This document shows positions 23,743-34,545 of a stretch of DNA of 64,000 nt, piece after piece. Positions within the stretch are counted from its first letter, which is position 1. Each line of letters begins with the position of its first letter. This DNA comes from Dermanyssus gallinae (lineage: Eukaryota; Arthropoda; Arachnida; Mesostigmata; Dermanyssidae): positions 45,001 through 109,000 of the forward strand of contig QVRM01002351.1 in assembly GCA_003439945.1 (NCBI GenBank). The letters run 5' to 3'. Below the pieces are notes generated by a model, which ran no database searches, was not told the DNA's origin, and saw only the letters and a program-made list of their open reading frames with translations. Both the position numbers and the translations under genes were made by a program.

Positions 23743-24868
23743 GGATAGATAATTTCAAACCGTCACACGAATTCAATAAGTAGAACCGTTGGAAGACAAC
23801 AATGCATTCTACTCTGGAGTAGTTTATGGCTAGCTGCAACAAAATTGTGCCGCTAAAATCCGATTGGGGTGCGCTCGGCTGCAAGAAACGAAATCGTCGC
23901 CTGATCTTTTACTAAGCGCGGCCAGATTGCGTAAAATTGTTCCACAGGGAGTCGAATCTAATGGCCAAGGCGGCCAATCGCGAATGCCACCGATCTTGGA
24001 GCACTTCTGTAGCGCAGTATTTCACGCTGTAACGTCTCGGCTCCATTTCAGTAAAGAAGCATATAGGAAAAGGGAACAATTGTTTTCATAGATGCATCAG
24101 AACGAATTTTACTCTCGTAGAAGGGAACGCGGCACTGACGAAGTACACGGAATTGTATAAAAAAAGACTTATGTTTAGGTTATGTAGTGCAACCCGCTTC
24201 AACGCCTACTCTCAAACTGAAACTAGAGTTCAGCGGATAGCTAACTACTGCTGTTAGTTTAAAGAGAGGGCCGCATCGAAGACATTAGAGTCGAGTGCTA
24301 TAAGAAACTCTTTGACTAGTTCAGCTTGTCAGTCAAGCTACTATATTAGCTACCCATCATTTATTGCGTTTAATCTGTTGTTATTACGTACTTACGCACG
24401 GATAGATGCGTAAGTAAGCGGAAAACAGCTGTGGCTGTCGCCGTCGCTTAGTCAACGACGGCGACGATCTAACGGTTATATGGAGCTAACGGTTCCAAGT
24501 TATACCGTCCTAGTTGGTCAATCGTACGATATCTTGTTGTTTTTGTTGTTGGCGTTGACGGTTGACAAGGTCTGAGGCATCGTCGTTAGCGTTGCCAACG
24601 ATCGCCTCGCACGCCGCATTGGCCGTGCTAAAAGTTTCAATAGTAATATCATAGCAGACCGCATGTGCTGTGTTGCCACAAAGAAGCGCGCGAGGTAACT
24701 GGTACAAGCCAACGGTGCCCTGTTTTCTTTGCCATCATCACTGGTCATAAGCAGGTGGATGGACTCAACGTTTCTTCACGCCTGCATGGGTTCGGTCGGC
24801 TGCGACGGACAGGGCCCAGCCAAAATGTCTCGAGCGGGAAAACGCAAGCATTTCGGTGCCTTTCGATT
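23742..24868. other. Unassigned DNA
   Basis: No supported gene. Composition becomes GC-richer from about 24560 towards the candidate exon at 24869. Confidence 0.4.
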
Positions 24869-24985
24869 ATGAAGCAACACGACGAAGCTGAAGTGGAGTT
24901 GGCTCAGTGGTGCCGACAGCCACCGAGCCAAGCCGGGTCAGCAAAGATCTCATCTACTCGCCGAAAAATGAATGTCGAGCCATTG
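24869..24985 (+). CDS. Candidate first coding exon ending in a strong donor
   Basis: An ATG at 24869 opens a 39-codon segment (MKQHDEAEVELAQWCRQPPS at its start) that ends at CCATTG followed by GTGAGT, a near-consensus splice donor, in phase 0. The composition is GC-richer than its surroundings. The exon at 47787 accepts phase 0, so this could be the 5' exon of the coiled-coil gene about 22.8 kb away. That joining is pure inference; it could also belong to another gene or be chance. Confidence 0.3.
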
Positions 24986-24989
24986 GTGA

Positions 24990-25374
24990 GTATCGCTGCA
25001 GGTGCAAGCTGGCTGTCCTGGAATTTCTCGTCTGGCCACGCGGTAATGGTTTCCCATATTTGTGAGGTGCCAGGTGCAACTGCCGCCAAAACTGAAACGT
25101 CAACACTGAGTTGCAATACGGGTCACTGTTGTACACCTTATGCTTTATCTCTCGCTCTCTCCCTCTGCTTTTCTCGTTACCTCTCCAACGCTGTTTCTTT
25201 CAGCGGACCGTGTGGGCTCAGACCATATTTATCAGCACACCTCGCTAGCTTGCGCGTTTCGCGTCGCCTTTTAAGCTGTCGCAGCGACTATTGCTGCTGC
25301 TAGAGTGGCCATTTTTCTAGTGCATTATGGAGGCCCGCACAGAAAAATGTATGTGTTTAAACATGTACTTATGC

Positions 25375-25414
<40 letters not shown>

Positions 25415-26173
25415 GCGTGTGTGTATTGCGTGTAATATAAATATTACGTTTATTATCACCTTATTTGTTACAGGTCCATTGTAAAAGTTGTGTTAGCATA
25501 CACATGCTAGTTTCATATTCAAATATATACATCCACATGTTTCCAATCCGAGGATAATCTGCTGTCTGATATCCTCATGATACAATACTACGCTATTGGG
25601 ATCCTTCCATTAGAGAGAGAGACTCCCTTACGAAGTTACTTCTAGGCATGACGTGTGTGTGTGTGTGTATTGCGAATAATCCACAGTTGTTGTTCCGGCG
25701 AGGAAGCAGCAACAACAGCAAACAAAACTAACTTCTCCATTAAACATGACTCACTTCCATCTTGAGAATATCTCCGATTATTGCCTACCCGAAGCGCTTG
25801 GCTGAGGCTAGCTGGAATGGCCGGATACGTGTTGGCCCGGGAATGCGGTGAACGGCCAACGCAAGACGCGATACTAAAGCATAAACTCAGCCAAACCGCG
25901 TTCAGCCGGTTGCAGAAGAGGCATCGGAAATCTTTGATCACAAAGGGGAACCTAAATGAGGATCGGTTCAAGCTATGCCAAATCAAAAAGTACCACGCTA
26001 TGCCAAATCAAAAAGTACGGTTGGCGTACAACAGGTCGTCTGACTCTGTAGGGGGCCGTCATGTCCGCCTCGCAGACGTTTCAATTCTTGGTGGGCTTAA
26101 CCGGTCTCGTTGTTATTGGCGTCAATAATGACAAACAAAACACCAAAGTTCAACTTATGATAAGGCAAAAATA
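24990..26173. other. Unassigned DNA with short (TA)n and (GT)n
   Basis: Contains (TA)n at 25378-25410 and a short GT repeat at 25653-25668. No supported gene. It would be intron if the exon ending at 24985 is real. Confidence 0.4.
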
Positions 26174-27493
26174 CATAGTGTGTTCAAAACGTATCGCGAC
26201 TTTTGTGTTTTTTCAAAAATTATTCATTTATTCATAAATATCTATTTTGTCCCCTTCAAAGTAATCCCCATGAGATATTATACACTTGTGCCAATGGTTT
26301 TTCCAATCTTCGAAGCACTTCAAAAAACCATTTTTTTAATCTTGTTCAGCTCCTCCTTCGATGCCGTCTTTATCTCGTCAAGCGTAGCGTAACGTCGTCC
26401 TTTCATGGGCCTCTTCAGTTTAGGGAACAAGAAAAAGTCACAGGGGGCCAGATCTGGGGAATACGGTGGCTGCGGCATCATTAGTGTGTTGTTTTTGGCC
26501 AAAAACTCGCGCACAAGCAACGATGTGTGAGCAGGGGCGTTATCGTGGTGCAAAAGCCAATTTTTGTTCTTCCATAAATCCGGGCGTTTCTGGCGGATTG
26601 CTTCGCGCAAATTGCGCATAACTTGCAGGTAATATTCCTTATTGACCGTTCTACCCTGTGGCAAGAACTCATGATGCACCACGCCCCTGCAATCGAAGAA
26701 AACTGTCAGCAAAACTTTCACATTCGACCGAACTTGGCGCGCTTTTTTCGGTCTTGGTTCGTGCGGCAGCTTCCATTGAGATGATTGAGCTTTGGTTTCC
26801 ACGTCATAACCATAAACCCACGATTCGTCACCAGTTATGACCCTCTGGAGCAAATTTGGGTCGTCGCGGACAGAGTCCAACATCTCATTAGCAATGTTCA
26901 CGCGATGCTGTTTTTGGTCGCAATTGAGCAATTTTGGTACGAATTTCGCGGCGACCCGTCTCATGCCCAAATCATTGATAAAAATCGAATGGCACGAGCC
27001 AATCGATATGTTTAGGTCCTCAGCAACTTCTCTAACGGTGATTCGACGATTGGCCAATACCATTTTCTCCACTTCATTAATTTTTTCGTCTGTTGTTGAA
27101 GTGCTCGGGCGTCCGGCACGCTCTTCGTCGTTCACATCTTCTCGGCCTTCTGAGAACATTTTGTACCACCGATAAACGTTGCTTCGGTCCAAGGTAGCTT
27201 CTCCGTATGCCACAGTCAACATTCGGAATGCATCCGCGCACTTAATTTCGTTTTTCACACAAAATTTGATACAGGTTCTTTGATCCATTTTTTTGAATAG
27301 GTAAAAATCGAAGACGATCCAAAACACGTGCAAGCAAAGCAGCTGTCAACAATTAAGTGAACATTCAAAATGGCCGAGCTTGTCGGCATATGTGAGAGAC
27401 ATGAGTACCAACATAACGCCACAAAAAATCGAAATTCGAATATACGTAACCCGCGAAAATTCAAAAGTCGCGATACGTTTTGAACACACCTCG
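26174..27493 (-). mobile_element. Mariner transposon copy 1 (D34D type), 1320 bp
   Basis: The element is bounded by inverted terminal repeats of about 30 bp (TGTTCAAAACGTATCGCGAC on the left; the complement ending GAACACACCTCG on the right). TA lies directly outside both ends (26172-26173 and 27494-27495), as expected for mariner integration. The left terminus has substitutions relative to the right one and to copy 2 (CATAG for CGAGG). It carries one transposase gene on the minus strand. It is nearly identical to the copy at 43103-44423, so both moved recently. Confidence 0.95.
26320..27288 (-). pseudogene. Mariner transposase, C-terminus lost by frameshift
   Basis: Transposases of this family cut and paste the element at TA sites through a DDD catalytic triad in the nucleus. 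The start is the Met of MDQRTCIKFC at 27288. An N-terminal helix-turn-helix region is followed by the linker GRPSTSTTDEKI, then the catalytic block with TGDESWVYGYD (first Asp), HHDNAPAHTS (second Asp) and YSPDLAPCDFF (third Asp, D34D spacing). All three acidic residues are present. The frame ends early at NKIKKMVF, because a run of A near 26335 is one base shorter than in copy 2. This removes roughly the last 30 residues. It is readable for 322 residues but likely impaired. Confidence 0.92.
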
Positions 27494-27495
27494 TA

Positions 27496-30124
27496 GTTAC
27501 TTGTTACACTTCCGCCACCATGAAAAATGGGCCCAGTGCAACGGATCGGCTGTACACATTCTAGACGGCTTTCGTGGTATTGTATGATACCTATCTGAAC
27601 TTTAGCTCCTGAAAAGACCTATGTCGTTAGCATGGTGTCAGCCAAGCTAATGTATCACAAATATACGATATATTAAAATATACAATAAAGAATAAAAGCA
27701 GGTAGTTCGGATTCTGTTGTCGCAGGATGTATAACAATCGACAAATTGATGACACGGTATCGTGTTTGAGTCGGCTTGAGAGTTTCTCTACGTGTTTGGA
27801 CCGCCTATCTTACCCCCCTGGATCGATAGACCGGCCGCACAAAAGCTTCTCTCGTGTTTTGCTGCATGTCCCCTAGAACTGCTCCGTTCAGGGTTGCCTC
27901 GCCGTCTCAAAGGATATCTCTGTTTCGCAGGACGTGTACCACATTTGTTTGCTATATTTGCCGTCGTGGTAATCGTCAACGTTTGCATGTTCCCGCGTCA
28001 GTAGCTTGTAGGTGCCCTGAGCTTCAGGATCAGACTACTACAGTTTATTATCGTCTCAGCTCATACTGCTGCACAAGAAGTAGCCTAGAAAGGCGCTCGT
28101 AAGACCTTTGATCTCTTATGCTTAGAACAGATATTCTCCTATTTTAGCGACTCGGCCCCGTTCGGTCTCCTCTTGCCACACTATACCCAGCCTGGAGATT
28201 TGCAAATAGAAGAACTCTGTTTGGCCCTGCTATCCCTACTAGTATTTTCCCCTAAATAAACCCTGCAAGATCTGCTTTTAAATTTCTGGCGGTTTCTGGC
28301 CATTTACTAGGCGTGCCTTGTTAATCATCAGTTGACTGCAACTAAACTGCGACTTACTGCGACTTAGGCACTAAAACTGCGAAAAAACTGTTGTCCATTT
28401 TCCTGAGCCAATACAAAATGGGCTAGTGTAGACGCACACTAGCCCATTGCTTCATTTGCGTTGTACTTCTATCATTTATGTTGGCTGTAGCGGACGTGGT
28501 CATAGTGTCAGGCGCCGGCTGTAACGATTGTTAACGATTGTAAAGACCCTTTGCAACGATTTCGCATTTGCATCTTAAACGGTTGCGGTTCGCGAGCGGG
28601 TTGGTGCTGTGGAACAGCTGTTGTAAGTTCGAGGCGCCAGGTGGTGATGCTGCTGCACTGTTTTCACGGCGTCGATACTTGACGTTTCTCTCGCCGGTGC
28701 CAGATTGTTTGTTTAGTGGCCTTGCTCCCATGGTCTTGCTCTGTTGCTGATGTGCTCGTTTGTGTCTGCTTGTCGTCGCGTGGCAGTTTTAGCTGGAACT
28801 TATCGATATAGTCCTCCAGTAGTTGCGTCGGCGTGGTGCGATGTACCGGGGCCGCCGGTCGATAAAGCTATTGCTACGGCGACACGATTCGTTGCCGCGT
28901 CATTCGTCCATCATTCTTTCCTTGCTGCTCCGCTTCCGAATTTAGGGTATACGTTAGCGTGAACTATAGTCGGGCAAATGGCAAAAACGAACACAACAAA
29001 GAACGGGAAGCGCAATTGCCCCAACAGAAATTTCAGGCAGTAGTTTTGATTTAGGAAATTTTCGTTTATTTGCCCATATATGCACGCCGGATCAATACGA
29101 GAAATGAAAACGTCACATATTCTTCGGGTCCGGTTCTATGGCATTATTATTAGTTATATTATTACTCCCAGTGACGTTGTTGGTGTTACAGTGGGCTTAT
29201 CATGTTACAATATTATAAATTTTAAAGCGTAATGCTAAGAGCGGGTAAAACATTTCACAAAGCAGCGACTACCAATATGCTTATTCGGTATGATAGATAA
29301 GTTATAGGAATTCCGTATATACTTAAATAGACACAAAAAATGCACCTGTCCCTGCCTTCCATTGCTTGCGTAATTTTTTCTATGCATTTTACTACTTATT
29401 ATGCCCTTCAGGAACGTATCAGTACCTTCAATGGTGGAACCCGGCGCTATTATTTTTATTATTGCTTTTTGATGGTGGCTAGGGTACGAAACGCCACGAT
29501 CGCATCTTTGTATAGGCATTTCATCGCAAGCCTAGCTGAAAGCTTCACCTATTTGGTCATGATAAGCACATCGGCAACGACACGGCCTGCTTCCGGTCCG
29601 AACAATGTGTACATAAAAATGAGTCTTATCTGAAGGACCATTTTTCTACCGTGTGGTAGTGAGTAGGCTACGCAGAGGGTGGAACTTTGCGAGGTGTTGC
29701 TTCAGCGGCGCCTATGTCTGCTGATTTATAGAGATAAACACAAACTGCCTGAGCGCACGCCTGGCGATATGCCGGAACCCTCGACGACACTTTCACAGTT
29801 TTGTTGACAACGAAAATGATATGGCGGAGAAGGAGCGGTTAACAACTACAACAGTGACGCTCATATTAAGTATCCGCCAAGGTACACAAAATTGCTTACA
29901 AGTCTCGATGCTTAGTGAGTCAATATGTACTCGGTCAGACGACCTTTAATTAGATGAATCCATGCATATGATGTACTTTCTTGAAGTAAACCTACTCAGA
30001 TACGTTTTTTAAAGTGCGTTTTATTTACAACACATCATATGTATTACGTTGCATTATTATAATTTCAGAATGTAGTAAGCCTCAAGTCTCTTACAGCAAA
30101 ATGTATACATGTGATGTAAATCTG

Positions 30125-30127
<3 letters not shown>
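27496..30127. other. Unassigned DNA with a small hairpin
   Basis: No supported gene. From 28560 to 28970 the sequence is GC- and CpG-richer with open frames on both strands, but I found no acceptor/donor pair or motif to make an exon. The hairpin at 28417-28448 is listed separately. Confidence 0.4.
28417..28448. repeat. Perfect 13-bp hairpin
   Basis: AATGGGCTAGTGT (28417-28429) pairs perfectly with ACACTAGCCCATT (28436-28448) across a 6-nt loop. Confidence 0.85.
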
Positions 30128-30302
<175 letters not shown>

Positions 30303-30499
30303 AATACCGCCGACACACCTGCACATTCTTCATTGACAGAATGATTAATCCCACGTTTCCCAGTTGCCTCAACTTGCAGGGTTGACCCGACGCCAAGCGT
30401 CTGACAGCCGACCTCTGGACTTCCACATCCGAGGAGCTCTTAGACGACGAGAAGCGCTCGGTCACCGTCAAGCTTCTAGCACAGTACGCTGTATTTTCG

Positions 30500-31080
30500 G
30501 TCAACCAGGCGGCGTTTAAATTTTGCTCACAGGGAGATCATCCTGGGGAAGCTAGCTGCTGCAGGTGTAAACCCACGAGTTTTGCGCATACTGGTAGCTA
30601 TCCTGAAAGCAAACCCGGTCGTCCTAGATGACGGCATTCCGGAATACTGGCCTTTCCTGCAAATCACCGGCTATCCCTAACGCAATAATCGCAGCCAGCG
30701 TTTATTATCAGTCTTACTCAGTAATCTACCAGGCATTATCAATGACCATTACCCCTGTGTTTGCATAACACTCTAAGTCGATGACCTTGCGTTATATAGT
30801 AGAGTGTCCACGGATCTAAGAAAGTCTCTGAGAATGCTGGAGACATACAGCTAGCACAAAGGTTTAATGTATAGAAGACAAAGGCTACAAAGTTCAAATC
30901 CGGGGGTCCATGGAGAGAAGTGATAACCTTGGCTTGGGTGGTGCTTCTGTAGAATTTGTTTTGGAGTTTACAAATCAAGGTGTGAGGCTAACGCCAAGCG
31001 GCACATCTTTCTCCCCCACATATCTCAGCGAATTTATAGCAGCATCGTCGGTATGACCTCTATCCCGCCTCCACAGAAAC
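30500..31080 (+). pseudogene. LINE reverse transcriptase remnant
   Basis: One frame reads [20 protein letters not shown] and VVLDDGIPEYW, the helix after RT motif A and the following strand. Then QITGYP stands where the Q-G-x-P/T-QGD box lies. A later frame reads VDDLALYSR, at the position of the YADD box, and continues DLRKSLRMLE. Motif A itself is lost and stops separate the blocks. It resembles LINEs with a short spacer between RT motifs; clade not determined. A long (TA)n ends about 200 bp upstream. Confidence 0.55.
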
Positions 31081-31176
31081 TCTCAGTAAAGATAGCTCTA
31101 ATACTGTTAAATCTGTAAGTGGCTCCGGTGGCATCATATGGTATCACGTTAACCTGGAAACACCAATACGCTCAGC

Positions 31177-31178
31177 AA

Positions 31179-31221
<43 letters not shown>
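31177..31221. repeat. (AAT)n(ATT)n palindromic microsatellite
   Basis: AAT repeats switch to ATT repeats near 31203, giving a self-complementary tract that could form a hairpin. Confidence 0.9.
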
Positions 31222-31375
31222 TGCAATAAACCTATACAGTGATACATTAACAGACTCTTGGCCAATCTTTTAATATTAATGTTACAAGGCTTTCAGCCTT
31301 GTTGTTTAGTCTTTTGTACATCGTTAGTGGTTTGCATGCTATTTACAGTCATTATTTTTCACTTTCTTCACTTTC

Positions 31376-31383
<8 letters not shown>

Positions 31384-31412
<29 letters not shown>
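31384..31412. repeat. (TA)n microsatellite
   Basis: About 29 bp of TA repeats. Confidence 0.9.
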
Positions 31413-31418
<6 letters not shown>

Positions 31419-32259
31419 GCAAACCAAACTAGCGCAAGGACAAATCAGATGACAGACCTGAGAGTTGTTTACGATAAAGATGTACCGGAGGGACTGCGTT
31501 ACAGAGCTTTATTTGTAAGTCGCCTCTAACTAAGTTATATTGTGGACAACATAGAAGAATATGCCAACCGAATTATAAATAGTGAGGCCGGGGTAAAAGT
31601 GACGATGCTAAAACAGATAAACAAAACGTACTATACGTAATAATAATTACCATGTACAGGTAGGCCTCAATCATTTTAATGAACTTCTAGATTTGACGAT
31701 GAGATACATTCTCGACCATTTCGGGGTCTACTAAAAACTTATCGGGTTTTCGGGTTTGTCGCCGAAGAAAAACTGAAGCCATCAGGATCCGTAGGCACGA
31801 AAAGAATGCGACCACCAAAAAAATATGATGAAGTGGTGAGCCAGAATTGTATGTCTTGACTAAGCAGTAAAACTAAGGTATGCGACCACATGCACAACCA
31901 CATGCATACAAAACATAAGCAGACCACTTCGAGGTATTTTTGTGGACTAGAATCAATTACACGTCTATATGGGCAAAACTATTTTAATAAATTTGTTTTT
32001 AAATTTCTTACGGAAATACTTGTAACAAAACCTACAATATTTTATTCTTACGCCGCAAGGTCTGTCATAGTCAAGCAGTCAAGACTGAAGGACGCAGTAG
32101 AGTAAAGTCGGGTGTCGCTTTAGCTGTACGTATAGTCATAGGTATTATTAGCTACAAGTAGACGAATCATTGTAAAGACGAAAGACTACTATTGCATAGG
32201 TATATACAGCCCACCTTAGAGAGCTGTGCAAGGCAGTTTGTACGACATTAACGAACGTT
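31413..32259. other. Unassigned DNA
   Basis: No supported gene. The 3' portion may hold eroded endonuclease sequence of the following LINE. Confidence 0.35.
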
Positions 32260-34113
32260 GGCTTTTATGCGCATACAGAACGAAATATATTGTAATCGCC
32301 GAAAATGTTCACTGCGGCCTCTCAAAACAAAATGAACAAAGCGCATTTTTATAAAAGGAGTTAAAAGCCTAGAACCATAGATCGAAAGCAATATGCAAGC
32401 AAATTGCGTATACCATGGAACAACACAAGTGTCGTTGACATAGTAATGACGTCGGCACACGCTCCAGGGATCTGCATCAAGAACCTAAAGTTCACCTCGT
32501 CAGCCGACAGAACTAACACAGTCAACTAAAATTCGATCTTACAGTCAACGTAGTCACGACCAGCAAATGCAATTCACATCTGTCGTGACCGATGAACGTG
32601 CATAAACTGAAGCGGGCTCTTCCTCTTCAACAACCCGTTGTCGAACCACTAGCTTTAAGCACAAAGTCTGGTTCGGCCAAGAATGCCGCATTACCAAGTC
32701 ACTAATATGTCAGTACAACAAGAGCAGCGGTAGGAATCTCACGAAAGCCTCTACCGATTTTGAATTATTTTTTCACAACGCCCCAAAGAGCCAAATCCAC
32801 TATTTACGACGGCGAGTGGCTAGAGTATTATACGGGGATATTCACCTACGACTGTGTCTTGCCGGAAAGATAAGAACATGAGAGCCATGGACTATGGAGT
32901 GACTTCACAGAGGAAAAGGTCCTTCAGGGGTCTTATGTCATCTAATCATTACAATAAATCATGGCAAGTCTGCCGCACTAACAAGATTGTTTACGAACAT
33001 CTTAAAGCTGCGATTCCGGTAGCCGTGCTAGCCCTCACAGTGATGTACAATACATGTTTTAGACAAGACGAATTCCCAAACTAGTGAAAGAAATGTCTTC
33101 TGCAACCAACTTTTAGGGGAAAGAGTGATACTATAAAGCCAGAAAACTACCGCGGTATAGTAATAACCAGCGTAATAACAAGGTTTTTGCATCGTGCCCT
33201 TTTAGCACGATGCAAACCTCTTTATTAGAATTTTTCAAGAATTTACTGGCAGAGCAAAATGGATTTCATCCAGGGCATACGGCTGTAATAGAACACCTAG
33301 GAGCACGAATACAAGATGTGACTAACGCAGCTTTAATTGATGTTAAAACAGCTTTTGATGCAGTCCCGACAGATTGGCTTATACTTAAACTCCGTGATAA
33401 TTTTAACATTAAAAGCCAAGTATATAACGTCATCCGAAATATTTTAGCCGGTCAACGTATTGCAATTTTAAATGGAGCTTACGCAATAGCGAATAAGCTA
33501 TCTCAAACAATTGGAAAGCCATATGATAATACAGCTAGCCCATTTCTATTTATTCTGTACATAGCTGGCCTTGGGAAGTGCCTTTGAGAAGTAAAAGCTT
33601 CCCACGAGTTTTACGCAGACGACTTTGTTATTATCGGAAATCTCCGATAATGTAACCTTAGGATTGTAAATAGTATATTTAGGCTCAAAATCCTTTCCAC
33701 AGTAACATATTGCCTCAGATTCATATACCCCAAATTTAAAATAGACAGCCTCAAGAATCACGACAAAATTAAAACTACGTTCCTCAAAAGAGCAATTGGT
33801 TTATCAAAAATGCCTCATCTACGCTGGTGCTGCATATTTGCTACGAGCCCACTGTAATTACCAATTTGATCACGACATGCTCGAAGCATACAAACAACAC
33901 AGAAAAAAGACAAAACTGGAACTTTGTGATCTAATATTTTTGCAGACGGACTTGCTTTTCTTAGTAACAGACAAAAAAAGACTTGCAACAAACCAGAGCG
34001 TGATCTGCAGAACAATCTGGCTCGGATACCACCAGTACCTTTGTCTGAAGGAAGAATGTTTCAAAGTCAATAAATGTGTTTGGAAATATCGTGGTGAAAT
34101 TGCCATTGAATGA
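32260..34113 (+). pseudogene. Plus-strand LINE, same family as 13165-15035
   Basis: In order: a likely end of an APE-type endonuclease (NNTSVVDIVMTSAHAPGI near 32420-32470), an endonuclease-RT linker (VWFGQECRITKSLICQYN near 32668), the RT start (TIKPENYRGIVITSVI near 33130), then a 125-residue open frame at 33210-33587 with ALIDVKTAFDAVPTDWLIL (motif A) and ASPFLFILYIAGL (motif B). YADD follows in another frame (FYADDFVII near 33610). The tail at 33796-34113 (VICRTIWLGYHQYLCLKEE) matches the tail of the minus-strand copy near 13.2 kb, showing they are one family. Several stops and frameshifts make it inactive. Confidence 0.72.
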
Positions 34114-34289
34114 TTCAACATCACTTATTGAAATGGCTACAATTAAACACTTGCTCGTTTAAATATATATTTTATATATAATTGACGCCATAAATGACAC
34201 GCGTAAAAGTAAAAACAGCCTTAGACACGACTCGCTCACCTACTCACGTACTCACTGTTAACGGAGGCGGCCTTCATCGCATTAGCAAA

Positions 34290-34545
34290 GGTGGCTCTTT
34301 CACTCTTATGCCGTGTATGTACCTCAGGAGTGGCTGACGACGTGGCACTGTTACGAAAGCTGTGTTTTTCTCTATAGTGAGCGGTTTAAAGACTAGACTG
34401 GGAAGTTGCCTGAGATTCTAATCTCTTGTAGAGGCGCTCCTCAAAGACAACGAGCCCTGGTTTATGGTAAGAACATTTGCAGAATTCGTCTCAAAAAAAG
34501 AAGAAAACAACCGCTGCACAAAATTGACCAGCCTTAATCAGCTTA
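34290..34545 (+). pseudogene. LINE 3' domain remnant, second copy
   Basis: Reads SLLCRVCTSGVADDVA and, further on, LLKDNEPW and FAEFVSKK in shifted frames, matching the order in the 21700-22190 remnant. Frameshifted and short. Confidence 0.42.

Noticed and set aside
24665..25303. 212-codon plus-strand frame taken as one exon
   Set aside because: A strong GTGAGT donor interrupts it at 24986 and the rest reads CT-repeat sequence; only the ATG-to-donor part was kept as a candidate exon.
26658..27175. Open frames antisense to the mariner transposase, repeated at 43421-43938
   Set aside because: Shadows of the conserved transposase gene on the opposite strand; present in both copies only because the copies are nearly identical.
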